Assembly: GCA_016199935.1 (NCBI GenBank) | Contig: JACQFS010000170.1 | Span: forward strand, 1 to 64,000 | Direction of reading: 5' to 3' | DNA from: Verrucomicrobiota bacterium | GTDB lineage: Bacteria; Verrucomicrobiota; Verrucomicrobiia; Limisphaerales; JACQFS01 | Length of the DNA: 64,000 nt | Shown here: piece after piece, positions 1-10,274 of the stretch | How the letters are laid out: each line of letters starts with the position of its first letter | Position numbering within the stretch: the first letter of the stretch is position 1 | The notes under the pieces: generated by a model | What the model was told of the DNA's origin: nothing | Database searches by the model: none | Seen by the model: the letters and a program-made list of their open reading frames with translations, nothing else | Program-made: the position numbers and the translations under genes

Positions 1-214
1 CGGGCATCAGGCAGTAGGCCGGGCAGAAAAGTTTTTCGCGCGTCGCGGTGTGGGTGAGCAACTCGCGGAACTGGAGGTGGAACCGCTCGGTCAGCCAGCC
101 GGGTGAGCGCGGCTCGACGCGCATCCGCCAGTGGACGGCGGCGAAGGCCTGATAGTGACGCCGCTCCAGCCTCGGGAGGTTGTGGCGTGGCGGGTTGTCC
201 ATGGGAAAAGTTTG

Positions 215-286
215 CCGCGCTCTCACGAGCGCGGCCACTCAAAATTGTGACACTCAAAATTGTGGCCGTGCTCGTGAGAGCACGGG
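215..286. repeat. intergenic inverted repeat with internal direct repeat (actcaaaattgtg x2)
   Basis: CCGCGCTCTCACGAGCGCGGCCAC ... GTGGCCGTGCTCGTGAGAGCACGG form an imperfect inverted repeat; 'actcaaaattgtg' occurs twice between the arms. Confidence 0.6.
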
Positions 287-390
287 TGACTAGGTCGGCC
301 GTCAAGCACCAGAGTTTTGAAGTCCCGCGTTCTTACGAACGCGGCCACGAACACTGGCGCGGCCTCGCGCGCTGTGTTTCAATTCCACCC

Positions 391-2364
391 ATGACGTTGA
401 ACGAACTGCTCGGCGGCGGCAGCGCTGACATTTTCTCCGTGCGCTCGAAGGCCGCGGGGCCGGCGGGCAGTCTGCCCATTGATGAAAATTTTCTGCTGAA
501 CCGGCCGAGCGGCGATGTCTTCGGACTCACGCAGAACGTCGGCATGGGCTGGAATCCCGCCGAGGTGGGGCGCAAGGCGTTTCTGATTTTAAGCACGCAG
601 GGCGGGCTGCGCGCGGAGGACGGCTCGCCGATCGCGCTCGGCTATCACACGGGGCATTGGGAAATCGGCCTGCTCGTGCGCGCGGCGGCGGAGGAGTTGA
701 AGCGGCTGAAGACGGTGCCCTTCGCCGGCGCGTGCTCGGACCCGTGCGACGGGCGCACGCAGGGGACGCCGGGGATGTTCGACAGCCTCGCGTATCGCAA
801 CGACGCCGCGATCATTTTCCGCCGGCTCATCCGCTCGCTGCCGACGCGCGCGGGCGTGCTGGGCGTGGCGACGTGCGACAAGGGGCTGCCCGCAATGATG
901 ATGGCGCTCGCCGGAATGCGCGACCTGCCGTGCGTGCTGGTGCCGGGCGGCGTGACGTTGCCGCCGACGAACGGCGAGGACGCGGGCGCGGTGCAGACGA
1001 TCGGAGCGCGGTTCGCGCACGGGATGCTGTCGCTGGAAGAGGCGGCGGACCTCGGCTGCCGCGCGTGCGCGAGTCCGGGGGGCGGGTGCCAGTTTCTCGG
1101 CACGGCGGCAACGTCGCAGGTCGTCGGCGAGGCGCTCGGGTTGTCGCTGCCCCACAGTGCGCTCGCGCCATCGGGCGAGCCGGTATGGCGCGAACTGGCG
1201 GTGAGTTCGGCACGGGCGCTGGTGGAGTTGGAAAAGGCGGGCGTGACGACGAAGCAAATCCTCACCGACGCGGCGATCCGCAACGCGATGGTGGTGCACG
1301 CGGCGTTCGGCGGCTCGACGAATCTGCTGCTGCACATTCCCGCCATCGCGCACGCGGCGGGGCTGCGCCGACCGACGGTGCAGAACTGGATCGAGGTGAA
1401 TCGCACCGTGCCGCGGCTCGTGAGCGTGCTGCCCAACGGGCCGGTGCATCACCCGACGGTGCGGGCGTTCCTCGCGGGAGGCGTGCCGGAGGTGATGCTG
1501 CATCTGCGCGCGCTCGGCGTGCTCGACACAAGCGTGATGACGGCGAGTGGAAAAACTTTGGGTGAAGTGCTGGAGTGGTGGGCGAAGTCGGAGCGGCGCG
1601 CGCGGTTCCGGAAAATTTTGCAGGAACAGGACGGCGTGGATGCCGACGACGTCATCATGTCGCCCGCGCGCGCGAAGGAGCGGGGGCTGACGAGCACGGT
1701 CACATTTCCGCGAGGCAATCTTGCGCCCGAGGGCGCGGTCATCAAGAGCACGGCGCTAGACCCGAAGGTCGTGGATGCCGACGGCGTGTATCGCAAGGAG
1801 GGGCCGGTAAAATTTTTTGCACGAGAGAAGGACGCCATCGCCGCGATCAAGCAGGTCCGCATCGAGGCGGGCGACGTGCTCGTGGTCGCGGGCATCGGCC
1901 CGATGGGCACGGGGATGGAGGAGACGTATCAGCTCACGTCGTCGCTCAAGCACCTGCCGTTCGGCAAACACGTCGCGCTCATCACCGACGCGCGCTTCAG
2001 CGGCGTAAGCACCGGCGCGTGCGTCGGCCACGTGGGACCGGAGGCCCTCGCGGGCGGGCCGATTGGCAAGCTGCGCGATGGCGATGTGGTGCGGATCGTC
2101 GTTGATCGCAACACGAACACCGGCACGGTGGACTTCATCGGCGACGGCGCGCGGAAATTTTCACCGGAGGAGGGCGCGAAGATTCTCGCGGCACGGACGA
2201 CGCGGGAAGATCTCGCGCCGGACAAGAACCTTCCGGCGGACACGCGGCTCTGGGCGGCGTTGCAGGCGGTCAGTGGTGGAACGTGGGGCGGGTGTGTGTA
2301 TGATGTGGAGAGCGTGCTGGCCATTATCGAAGCCGGACGAAACGCGATCGCGAAATCCAAATGA
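391..2364 (+). CDS. IlvD/Edd-family dehydratase (YjhG/YagF, D-xylonate dehydratase-like)
   Basis: [29 protein letters not shown]..., [28 protein letters not shown] and [21 protein letters not shown] motifs; internal ATG at 391 preferred over the 103 start. Confidence 0.85.
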   Translation: MTLNELLGGGSADIFSVRSKAAGPAGSLPIDENFLLNRPSGDVFGLTQNVGMGWNPAEVGRKAFLILSTQGGLRAEDGSPIALGYHTGHWEIGLLVRAAAEELKRLKTVPFAGACSDPCDGRTQGTPGMFDSLAYRNDAAIIFRRLIRSLPTRAGVLGVATCDKGLPAMMMALAGMRDLPCVLVPGGVTLPPTNGEDAGAVQTIGARFAHGMLSLEEAADLGCRACASPGGGCQFLGTAATSQVVGEALGLSLPHSALAPSGEPVWRELAVSSARALVELEKAGVTTKQILTDAAIRNAMVVHAAFGGSTNLLLHIPAIAHAAGLRRPTVQNWIEVNRTVPRLVSVLPNGPVHHPTVRAFLAGGVPEVMLHLRALGVLDTSVMTASGKTLGEVLEWWAKSERRARFRKILQEQDGVDADDVIMSPARAKERGLTSTVTFPRGNLAPEGAVIKSTALDPKVVDADGVYRKEGPVKFFAREKDAIAAIKQVRIEAGDVLVVAGIGPMGTGMEETYQLTSSLKHLPFGKHVALITDARFSGVSTGACVGHVGPEALAGGPIGKLRDGDVVRIVVDRNTNTGTVDFIGDGARKFSPEEGAKILAARTTREDLAPDKNLPADTRLWAALQAVSGGTWGGCVYDVESVLAIIEAGRNAIAKSK

Positions 2365-3074
2365 GCCTCCTCGAAATCTCAACGCGACGGGTGGCGCCGG
2401 AAATCCTCGACGGGCTGGCGGCCGTGGACCAGCGGGCGGTCCGTTCGCGCGCCGATCTGGTGCGGGTGAATGCGCGGCTCGGCAATCCGTCGCTGCTCGC
2501 GCGACATTTGCAGGCGGCATTTCCCCGCGCGAAACCGCTGCGGCTCGTCGAACTGGGCGCGGGCGACGGACAATTCCTGCTGGCCGTGGGTGCGCTGCTC
2601 GGGCCGGCGTGGAAGGATCTGGAAGTGGTGCTGGTGGACCGGCACCGGAGCGTGAGCCCCCAGACGCGCATCGCGATGACGCAACTCGGCTGGACGGTGC
2701 GCATCGCCGGCGCGGACGTGTTCGAGTGGTTGCGCGCGAATCCGCTGCGCCCGACCGATGCGGTCGTGGCGAACCTGTTCCTGCACCATTTTCAGTGGGA
2801 GGAACTGCGGGATTTGCTCGGACTGCTCACGGCGGGTGCGGGGCATTTTGCGGCGTGCGAACCGCGCCGCTGGCATCCGGCGTTGCTGGCCACGCGGTTC
2901 CTGTGGGCGCTCGGCTGCCACGCCGTCACGCGCCACGACGCGCGGGTGAGCGTGCGCGCCGGATTCGCCGGCCGGGAGTTGTCCCGGCTCTGGCCCGGGG
3001 CGCAGCGGTGGGAAATGTCCGAGTGCGAGGTGAATCTCGGGCTGCACTTTTTCGCCGCGCATTTCAAACGGTGA
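2361..3074 (+). CDS. class I SAM-dependent methyltransferase
   Basis: [22 protein letters not shown] motif I; 4-bp ATGA overlap with upstream gene. Confidence 0.75.
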   Translation: MSLLEISTRRVAPEILDGLAAVDQRAVRSRADLVRVNARLGNPSLLARHLQAAFPRAKPLRLVELGAGDGQFLLAVGALLGPAWKDLEVVLVDRHRSVSPQTRIAMTQLGWTVRIAGADVFEWLRANPLRPTDAVVANLFLHHFQWEELRDLLGLLTAGAGHFAACEPRRWHPALLATRFLWALGCHAVTRHDARVSVRAGFAGRELSRLWPGAQRWEMSECEVNLGLHFFAAHFKR

Positions 3075-3210
3075 CGACGGGACAGAATGGCGTCCGGCCT
3101 GTTCCGAATCAGGACAGGCCCGGGGCGTCCGGATGCGAGCGGACGGGGAGTTCTCGTTTTTGTGGAAGACTTGTCAGCGTGGCACATGCGTTGCTGAAAA
3201 ACGGTCACGT

Positions 3211-3486
3211 ATGGCCACTACACCGAAAGCTCCTTCGATCACCGACTGGTTTCTGACGCGCTGGTTGGGCGACTGCGAGAAGTCTCCCAAGTCCGACGCG
3301 CCCTCCGCTTCGGCGAAAGCCGCGGAAGCGCGCGCGCTGCCGGTGCGGTTCATGTTCGGCATAGATGGGAAAAATGCCATCGTGCCGATCCTGCATCGCT
3401 CGACGTCGCTCCGCCGCCACGCGGACGCCGCGCCCGCGCGGGAAGCCGCGCGGTTGGAGAAACCGCCCGGCAAACCGGGCCGCTGA
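3211..3486 (+). CDS. short hypothetical protein
   Basis: open frame between flanking genes; no recognisable domain. Confidence 0.3.
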   Translation: MATTPKAPSITDWFLTRWLGDCEKSPKSDAPSASAKAAEARALPVRFMFGIDGKNAIVPILHRSTSLRRHADAAPAREAARLEKPPGKPGR

Positions 3487-3516
3487 ACGCGCGCCGCGAA
3501 ACCAGCCATTCAACTC

Positions 3517-5784
3517 ATGGGAGAACATTTCTCAGGACTCGATCTCACCTTCCCGGTGGAATACCTGAAGGCGGCGGTGGTGCTGTCACTGCTGACTGTC
3601 TGGGTGCTCGTCGGTTTGTTTTCGTATCTCAACCTCTACACGCGGCGGCGTTACTTCACGTTGTGGACGTGTGCGTGGTTGTTTTATGCGCTGTGGTTGA
3701 CGCTGTGCATCGGCAGCGCGGGCCACGGCACCCAGGAGTCGTCACTGGTGATGATGCTCAAGCAATGGTGCGTGAGCGCCTCGGCGGTGTGTTTGTTGTG
3801 GGGCAGCGCGGTGTTCCACAACCTCAAGCCGCGGCAGACGATGTTCGGCCTGTTCATTCTGTTCCTCTTCGTCTGGAGCTACGTCGGCGCATATCATCTG
3901 GAGGATGCGCTGCACATCCAAGTGCCGATCTTCACGCTCATCGGTCTGTCGAGCGCGATGACGGCGTGGGCCTTCTTCAAATTCCGGTTGCGCCGCGGCT
4001 ACATCGGCGCCGGGCTGCTCTCGGGTGGATTTTTCTTCTGGGGATTTTACCTCGCGGGGTATCCGTTCATCCAGACCTCGGAGGCGATGATCAGCTCGGG
4101 CTTTCTCGCGTCGGCGGTGCTGCAACTGTTCATCGCGGTGAGCATGATCATCCTCGTGCTCGAGGAGGTGCGCAGCTCGAACAAGCTCGCGTTCCAGCAG
4201 CTCCGTTCGCAGAAATCCGAGAAGGCGGTGCTCCAGCAGAAGGTCGCCTCGACCGAGGAGCGTTACCGCGACCTGTTCGACAAGGCGCACGAGGGCATCA
4301 TCATCGTGTCGGCGGAGGACCTGCAGATTCTGGAAATGAACCAGACCGGGCGGAAACTGCTCGGCATGCAGAACTCGGCGCTGAAAAATCCGAGCCTGCG
4401 CCAGTTCGTGCGCGATGTCGCGGACAAGGAACCCGCGCCCGCCGGCGGACAGGAATGGTTCCTGTGGATCAAGAAAGTCCAGCAGGTGACGCTGGTCCGT
4501 TTCGACGGCAGCTCATCCCAGGTGGAGATTGACGGTGCCGGGGTCGAGTATGACGGGCGGAGCGCCTTCCAGTTTTTCATCCGCGAAGTCACGGAACGCG
4601 CGCGGCTGGAGCAGCAGTTGCGGCAGGCGGAGCGGCTCTCGGCGCTCGGCCAGATGATCTCCGGCGTGGCGCACGAGTTGAACAACCCGCTGGCGGTCGT
4701 CATGGGGTATGTCGAACTCATCCTGAAGCGGCAGGGGTTGACCGACCAGATCCGCGGCGATTTGCAAAAGGTCGCGCTCGAAAGCCAGCGCGCCGCCAAG
4801 CTCGTGAGCAACTTTCTCTCGTTCGCCCGCGGTCATTCCACCCATCGGGTGGGCGTGGACCTCAACCAGCTCATCGAGCGCGTGGTGGAGCTGCGCCAGC
4901 CGGAGATCCGCCTCATCGGCATGGAGGTCTCGACCAGTCTTGACCGGGCGATTTCCTGCGCGATGGCCGATCCGGACCAGGTGCAGCAAGTTCTCGTCAA
5001 CCTCATCAGCAACTCCCTCCACGCGATGCTCGACAGGCCGCTGCCCGGCCGCATCCGCATCCGCACCGCGCAGGAAGGCGCGTCCCTCTTCATCCGCGTC
5101 GAGGACAGCGGGCCCGGCATTCCGGCGGAGATCCAGCCCAAGGTATTTGAACCGTTCTTCACCACCAAGGATGTCGGCATCGGCACCGGGTTGGGTTTGT
5201 CGATTGCGCACGGCATCATGTCCGAACACAACGGCCGCATCACCTACGAACGCTCCCCGGAGTTGGGCGGTGCCTGCTTTGTGCTGGAGTTTCCGCTGGT
5301 CGAGGTGAAGGAAGAGCCCGTGAAGGAAGCCGCCGCCGGGGCCGTCGCCAAGCCCGAAAATGCACCCGCCGCCCCACCCCAGGCGAAACGTTCCGCCCGC
5401 GTGCTCGTGCTCGACGACGAGGAGATGATCGCCACCTTGTTGAGCGAAATGCTCTCCCTGCTGGGCTTTCAACCGACGGTGTGCCTCACCGGCCAGGAGG
5501 CCTTGGAGAAACTCAAGGGCGAGGAGTTTGACGTGGTCCTGTCCGACTTCCGCATGCCCGGCATGGACGGAAAAAAATTCTTCACCCTCGCGGTCGAACA
5601 GCAGGCGGATGTGGCGCGCCGCATTATTTTCCTGACGGGCGACACGGTGAACGAAGAAACCCAGGCGTTCCTGAAATCCATCGGGGCACCTTGCGTTGGC
5701 AAGCCGTTCCGGTTGGAAAAAATCGAGCAGGCGGTCACCGCCATCTTGGAGAACCGCAGGGAAGCTGTGCCGGCACTGAACTAG
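3517..5784 (+). CDS. membrane-anchored hybrid histidine kinase (PAS-HisKA-HATPase-REC)
   Basis: N-terminal TM helices, PAS region, SGVAHELNNPLAVVMGY H-box, N/G boxes, C-terminal receiver (LVLDDEEMIATLL...VLSDFRMPGMDG). Confidence 0.92.
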   Translation: MGEHFSGLDLTFPVEYLKAAVVLSLLTVWVLVGLFSYLNLYTRRRYFTLWTCAWLFYALWLTLCIGSAGHGTQESSLVMMLKQWCVSASAVCLLWGSAVFHNLKPRQTMFGLFILFLFVWSYVGAYHLEDALHIQVPIFTLIGLSSAMTAWAFFKFRLRRGYIGAGLLSGGFFFWGFYLAGYPFIQTSEAMISSGFLASAVLQLFIAVSMIILVLEEVRSSNKLAFQQLRSQKSEKAVLQQKVASTEERYRDLFDKAHEGIIIVSAEDLQILEMNQTGRKLLGMQNSALKNPSLRQFVRDVADKEPAPAGGQEWFLWIKKVQQVTLVRFDGSSSQVEIDGAGVEYDGRSAFQFFIREVTERARLEQQLRQAERLSALGQMISGVAHELNNPLAVVMGYVELILKRQGLTDQIRGDLQKVALESQRAAKLVSNFLSFARGHSTHRVGVDLNQLIERVVELRQPEIRLIGMEVSTSLDRAISCAMADPDQVQQVLVNLISNSLHAMLDRPLPGRIRIRTAQEGASLFIRVEDSGPGIPAEIQPKVFEPFFTTKDVGIGTGLGLSIAHGIMSEHNGRITYERSPELGGACFVLEFPLVEVKEEPVKEAAAGAVAKPENAPAAPPQAKRSARVLVLDDEEMIATLLSEMLSLLGFQPTVCLTGQEALEKLKGEEFDVVLSDFRMPGMDGKKFFTLAVEQQADVARRIIFLTGDTVNEETQAFLKSIGAPCVGKPFRLEKIEQAVTAILENRREAVPALN

Positions 5785-5852
5785 CGCGTTGGGCGCACCT
5801 CGCGCTTGCGCGCGTCCGGCGAACCTGATATGCCACACGCCGTTCTCAGCGA

Positions 5853-5926
5853 GCGGGTGTGGTTCAATGGTAGAATGTGGGCTTCCCAAGCCTGAGACGA
5901 GGGTTCGATTCCCTTCACCCGCTCCA
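5853..5926 (+). tRNA. tRNA-Gly (anticodon CCC), CCA encoded
   Basis: GCGGGTG acceptor pairs with CACCCGC, T-loop GGTTCGATTCC, anticodon loop TTCCCAA, encoded TCCA end. Confidence 0.93.
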
Positions 5927-6002
5927 CTTCATTTTCTCACCTTATCCGGTGCGGTCTCCGTGGACAAGTTGCTGCCGCCATGGCAATCATCGTCACGCCT
6001 CA

Positions 6003-6689
6003 GTGAAGACCCGCAAGGCCAACGGTCCGCTGTCCCGCCGCTTCGCTGCCGCGAGCGCGTTCGTCGAACGCTACTTCATCACCGCGGCGTTCGCGCTGAT
6101 CGTGCTCGTGCTCGCGTATCACCAGCCGTGGATCGGGGCGCTCGCCGCCGGGTTGGGCGCGCTCTACGCGTGCGCGTATCTCGATCCGCTCACGCGGCTG
6201 CACGGCGGACACACGCTGCGCGCGCACTACGGTCCGTTGCGCGCGGTGGATTTTTCCGGTGACGGCCGGATCGTTCGCGCGGTGTCAGCGGAAAGGGTGC
6301 TCATCGAGTGGGATGCCGGGACGCGCGCAATGCAGCGGGTCAGGATCGGTGAACTGCACGTCGCCTCGCCGCCGATCCCCTCGCCCAACGGCCGGCTGTA
6401 TGCGCAACTGGCCGGCGGTTCGGCGAAGGTCTGCGATGCGGTCAGCGGCGAGCCGCTCCCGGCATTTTGCGGCGGGCTGCGCGGGATTGAATGTGTGGCG
6501 TTCTCCTGCGACAGCGCGCGCGTGGCCATGTCCGCGGGCCGCACCGTTTCCGTCTGGGAGCTCGCGACGGGCCGGCGGGTGCGCGTTCTGCGCGGGCACC
6601 GCCGGCGGGTGACGGGCCTCGCCTTCGCCCCGGACGGCGGGTTGGCTTCGACGAGCGCCGACGGCACGGTCAAGTTGTGGCGGATCTGA
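6003..6689 (+). CDS. WD40-repeat membrane protein
   Basis: TM segment then WD40 motifs (GHRRRVTGLAFAPDGGLASTSADGTVKLWRI); GTG start inferred. Confidence 0.7.
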   Translation: MKTRKANGPLSRRFAAASAFVERYFITAAFALIVLVLAYHQPWIGALAAGLGALYACAYLDPLTRLHGGHTLRAHYGPLRAVDFSGDGRIVRAVSAERVLIEWDAGTRAMQRVRIGELHVASPPIPSPNGRLYAQLAGGSAKVCDAVSGEPLPAFCGGLRGIECVAFSCDSARVAMSAGRTVSVWELATGRRVRVLRGHRRRVTGLAFAPDGGLASTSADGTVKLWRI

Positions 6690-6742
6690 GGAGCGTGCGC
6701 CTTGACCCCCGCTGAACACCGCGCTATCCAAGCGCGTCCATC

Positions 6743-8041
6743 ATGCACCAAATTATGCGCCTCACCTGTCTCGCCGCCGTTTCGCTCGCCGCGATTTCCA
6801 CCAACCTCTCCGCCGCCGACTGGCCGCAATGGCGCGGGCCGCAGCGCGATGGCGTGATCCGCGGCGAGAAGCCGCTCGACAAGCTGCCCAGCGCGCCGAG
6901 AAAAATTTGGGAAATCCCCGCCGGCTCCGGCCACAGCGCCGTGGTCATCAGCGGCAACCGCTTCGTCTATATTGACCAGGGCGGCGAACCGGCCGGCACC
7001 AAGGAAGTCGTCCACCTGTGCGACCTCGCGACGGGCAAGGAACTCTGGAAGAACGCCTACGCCGAGATGGCCGACTACTACAATTACGGCACCGGCCCGC
7101 GCACGACGCCGGTGATTGATGGCGACCGCCTTTATGTCCAGTCGGGCCGCGGCGAATTTCAATGCCTCAAGCTGGCGGATGGAAAAAAAATCTGGAGCGT
7201 GAACTTCGAGAAGGACTACGGCGCAAATTACTTCGGCAACAAAGGCTCCGACCCCGCCGCGAAAGAGACCGCCGCCCGCCGCCACGGCAACAACGGCGCG
7301 CCGGTCATTGACGGCTCTCGCGTCTTCGTCCCCGTCGGCAGCCCGGAGAAGGGCACGCTCGTCGCGTTCGACAAACTGACCGGCAAGGAACTCTGGCACG
7401 CGGGCAGCGACAACACCGCCTATTCCTCGCTCATGGTCGGCACGCTCGCCGGCACGCGGCAGGTCGTCCACTTCACCGCCGATGCGCTCATGGGAGTGGA
7501 CGCCGAGAAGGGAAAAGTCCTCTGGCGCGTGCCCATCAAGACCGGCGCGAAGCGGCACACGTTCACGCCGCTCATCGTCGGCGACACCGTGACCATCGCG
7601 TCGCAGACGGTGGGCTTGATCCGCTACCAGATCGCGAAGGCCGGCGCGGCGTTCACCGCCACGCCGATGTGGGAAAACAAGGAGACGAAGGTGAACATCT
7701 CCTCGATGGTGCTCGTGAACGGCAAGCTCTACGGCATCGGCGCGGGCGGAAACAAAACCGATTTCACCTGCGTGGATTTCGCCACGGGCAAGACGCTCTG
7801 GACGCACCCCGGCTTCGCCGACTACGCCTCGACGCTCGCGCTGGGCGACAAGCTGCTCGCGCTCAATTCCGACGGCGAACTCCACCTGATTGCCGCCGAC
7901 CCCACGGCCTACAAGGAGATCAGCCGGATGCAGCCGTGCGGCAAGACCTACAGCTTCCCCGCCTACCTCAACGGCGTGCTCTACGTGCGCGACGAGAAGA
8001 CCATACGCGCGCTGGCGATGGGCGAAGCGCCGCTGCCGTGA
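6743..8041 (+). CDS. secreted PQQ-like beta-propeller repeat protein
   Basis: signal peptide, ADWPQWRGPQRDG..., repeated GKELWKN/GKVLWRV/GKTLWTH blade motifs. Confidence 0.88.
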   Translation: MHQIMRLTCLAAVSLAAISTNLSAADWPQWRGPQRDGVIRGEKPLDKLPSAPRKIWEIPAGSGHSAVVISGNRFVYIDQGGEPAGTKEVVHLCDLATGKELWKNAYAEMADYYNYGTGPRTTPVIDGDRLYVQSGRGEFQCLKLADGKKIWSVNFEKDYGANYFGNKGSDPAAKETAARRHGNNGAPVIDGSRVFVPVGSPEKGTLVAFDKLTGKELWHAGSDNTAYSSLMVGTLAGTRQVVHFTADALMGVDAEKGKVLWRVPIKTGAKRHTFTPLIVGDTVTIASQTVGLIRYQIAKAGAAFTATPMWENKETKVNISSMVLVNGKLYGIGAGGNKTDFTCVDFATGKTLWTHPGFADYASTLALGDKLLALNSDGELHLIAADPTAYKEISRMQPCGKTYSFPAYLNGVLYVRDEKTIRALAMGEAPLP

Positions 8042-8083
8042 GGCCGCGTCCGGCGGCGCTTGAAACGGGCTCCGGCTTGCGAC

Positions 8084-8377
8084 GATCTGAACTCAAATCG
8101 TGGCTGGTCAGACTCAAGCGACGGTGATCTGAACCCAACCTGCCGCGGTCTGAACTCAAACTGCCGCGTTTCGAACTCAAACCGCGGCAAGTTGGATTCA
8201 AACTGTGACGATCTGAACTCAACCAGCCGCAAGTTGGATTCAAACTGCCGGAATCTGAACTCAAACTGCGGCGATTTGGACTCAGATCGCGGTGATTTGG
8301 ACCCAGATCGTGACGATTGGGACCCAGATTGCGACGATTTGGACCCAGATTGCGACGATTTGGACTCAGATCGCGAC
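8084..8377. repeat. 21-bp degenerate tandem repeat array A (14 units)
   Basis: 14 consecutive 21-mers without indels, e.g. gatctgaactcaaatcgtggc, ggtctgaactcaaactgccgc, gatttggactcagatcgcggt, gatttggacccagattgcgac; approximate consensus GATYTGRACYCARAYTGCGRC. Confidence 0.95.
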
Positions 8378-8507
8378 GATCAAAGTCTGAATTCCACGCA
8401 CTTTAGACCAGTTATCCACTTCCAAACACGATATTTACGTCGCTTTACGTCAGCTTCAGCCTGCCGCCCCACGTCCGGTGTCCAGCCAGAACCGGCGTTT
8501 CCCCGGG

Positions 8508-8538
8508 CTTTGAACCGTGCTTATCCGGTTTGTTGGCA
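8508..8538 (+). repeat. dispersed ~35-bp repeat (CTTTGAACCGTGCTTATCCGGTTTGTTGGCA), copy 1
   Basis: similar to copies at 10275 (-), 52756 (+) and 52899 (-). Confidence 0.75.
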
Positions 8539-8720
8539 TTGAAGGAATTTAGCTCCTAAAGCGCATCGCGAGACCGCGCGATCCCTCCGTCTTGCCGCCA
8601 CGGGGCGCGCTGCCGAACGGCGGGGAGGTTGTTCATTGTATTATGGAAACGCGCCCCCCCCCACTCGATCAAAGCGAACCGCGGAGCAAGCACGAGTTGG
8701 GCTACCAATTCGATGTCTGC

Positions 8721-8747
8721 AAAAAAAACCCCCGCCGAAGCGGGGGG
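8721..8747 (-). terminator. intrinsic terminator for the 8767-10192 operon
   Basis: minus strand CCCCCCGCTTCGGCGGGGGTTTTTTTT. Confidence 0.85.
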
Positions 8748-8766
8748 TGAATTTCAATCGAGAAGT

Positions 8767-8976
8767 TCAGGCGGGAATTGCCTTCTTGTCTGGTTCGGAC
8801 GCTCGAACTTCCGCCTCAGCATTGGAGCCAAATCCGATGCCTTGTTGTTCCTGACCAAGCCTTACCAAGTTCTCAAGGAACTCGATGTCAATGGACCCAT
8901 TCACCCGCGTCACTCGGACAGTCGAGTGATCATTACCAGGGTCGGCGTTCTCGCCACTTGTTTTGTTATCACTCAT
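8767..8976 (-). CDS. small hypothetical protein (69 aa)
   Basis: ATGA overlap with upstream stop; terminator follows immediately. Confidence 0.55.
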   Translation of the reverse strand: MSDNKTSGENADPGNDHSTVRVTRVNGSIDIEFLENLVRLGQEQQGIGFGSNAEAEVRASEPDKKAIPA

Positions 8977-9914
8977 TTGTTTGTTACGCCCTCTGTTGCC
9001 TTGGGTTTAACTTTGCGCGACTCACCACCTATGTAGCAAGCCACACTCACAACATCGGTGAAACAGGCAAGGATTTCACCAAAATTCTTGTCATACATGT
9101 TTGGCTCTTTCCAATCAAAACACAGGACTCCCACTACGGTTTTGTTGGTGATCACGGGGCAGGTTACGACTGTCCGGTAACGAGCGCCATAACTTTGTTT
9201 CTGCTCCTGTGGCCAGAACCGTGAATCTGTCAGGATGTCGTTCGTCCATGCAATTTTCTTCGTGATTAACGCCTCCTGCGCGATCCCTTGGTTGGTTGGA
9301 AGAGTAGTCGAGTTCTTCCTTCGTTCCAGTGGAGTTGATGGGCTGTATGCGCAAGTGACCAAACCGGGTTCGCCAGTGTTCGGGTCTGGCTTCAGCACTT
9401 TGAAGACGATTTGGCAGTCCGCTCCGGAAATTGCGCGCATCGCTCTCTCCAGCATTCCGAGTTGCGCGCTGATTGTGTCGAAAACATGTTTGGTCGCGGT
9501 GGCTACGTCGCTTTGGTCAGCAAGCCGAAGAAAAGCGCCGTCCGAAAGCAAGGAATCACGGGTTTGGTGAATGACACAATGGAGGCTGGCATAAACATCG
9601 TAGTGTGACGTTACGACCTGCTCCAGATGTTGAACCTTCTCCGCCTGTGCCCCAGCGTTCTCACCGATAATAAAAAACGCCCGCACCGCAAAAGCCCCTA
9701 CGATCACGTAAGCCAATTGCAACGCGGTCACCACTCCTTCGGAAATGAGCTTCAGATCGAGCGCCTGCTTGTGCAGCTTCATCACAAAGTCTGCCAAGGC
9801 GATTACGGAAACCCAACTGAATATCTTGATCGTCAAACTCCCCTGGATACCGCTCCAAAAATGTCCGAGGCGGCGCAGCCACTGGGGCTGGGTGTTTTTT
9901 CGTGGTGCAGACAT
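8973..9914 (-). CDS. 2TM-GAF domain protein
   Basis: two hydrophobic segments near N-terminus, then GAF-like region (GIAQEALITKKIAWTNDIL...VVTCPVITNKTVVGVLCFDW). Confidence 0.75.
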   Translation of the reverse strand: MSAPRKNTQPQWLRRLGHFWSGIQGSLTIKIFSWVSVIALADFVMKLHKQALDLKLISEGVVTALQLAYVIVGAFAVRAFFIIGENAGAQAEKVQHLEQVVTSHYDVYASLHCVIHQTRDSLLSDGAFLRLADQSDVATATKHVFDTISAQLGMLERAMRAISGADCQIVFKVLKPDPNTGEPGLVTCAYSPSTPLERRKNSTTLPTNQGIAQEALITKKIAWTNDILTDSRFWPQEQKQSYGARYRTVVTCPVITNKTVVGVLCFDWKEPNMYDKNFGEILACFTDVVSVACYIGGESRKVKPKATEGVTNK

Positions 9915-9919
9915 GATGC

Positions 9920-10192
9920 CTACCGAATATTGCGTTTCATCCAATCCACCACTTCCTTCACAACATTAAGGGAGTTCCATCCGCCCGTAAGTTCGACAAC
10001 CAAAATCTTGTCGTTTTCATCCACGAGCGCCATCAGGGAATCCCGCACCTGAGTTGTGTTCTGCGACGTCACTAACAACCAGGTGGATTCCAACGGCCTT
10101 GCCCATAACTCGAAAGTTTTGAGTGCGGTGATCAGCTTGGAATAGTCCCGATGTGGTGCCTTTAAATCATAGCTGACGAGGATTTTGTTCAT
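9920..10192 (-). CDS. SinR-family / Cas2-fold-like small protein
   Basis: MNKILVSYDLKAPHRDYSKLITALKTFELWARPLESTWLLVTSQ...VRDSLMALVDENDKILVVELTGGW resembles SinR-family proteins (YDL...STW...D.LLV pattern). Confidence 0.7.
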   Translation of the reverse strand: MNKILVSYDLKAPHRDYSKLITALKTFELWARPLESTWLLVTSQNTTQVRDSLMALVDENDKILVVELTGGWNSLNVVKEVVDWMKRNIR

Positions 10193-10274
10193 GGCGACGC
10201 TCAGATTTGTTTAAGCATCTGCGGCAGCAGTGATAAGAGAGGAATGGTTTGCATGAAGCAAAAGGAAAATTTCA

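Noticed and set aside
103-390. N-terminal extension of the dehydratase ORF
   Set aside because: Overlaps palindromic repeats and has low-complexity Arg/Ala composition; ATG at 391 gives the conserved N-terminus.
8084-8377. CRISPR array
   Set aside because: Repeats are contiguous 21-mers without unique spacers; no cas1 or effector genes nearby.
8060-8542. 160-aa ORF over array A as a genuine heptad-repeat protein
   Set aside because: Several frames on both strands are open simply because 21 is divisible by 3; no start or RBS context supports translation.
9920-10192. CRISPR-associated cas2
   Set aside because: Only a SinR-family/Cas2-fold-like resemblance; no Cas1, repeats or interference genes, so called SinR-like rather than cas2.
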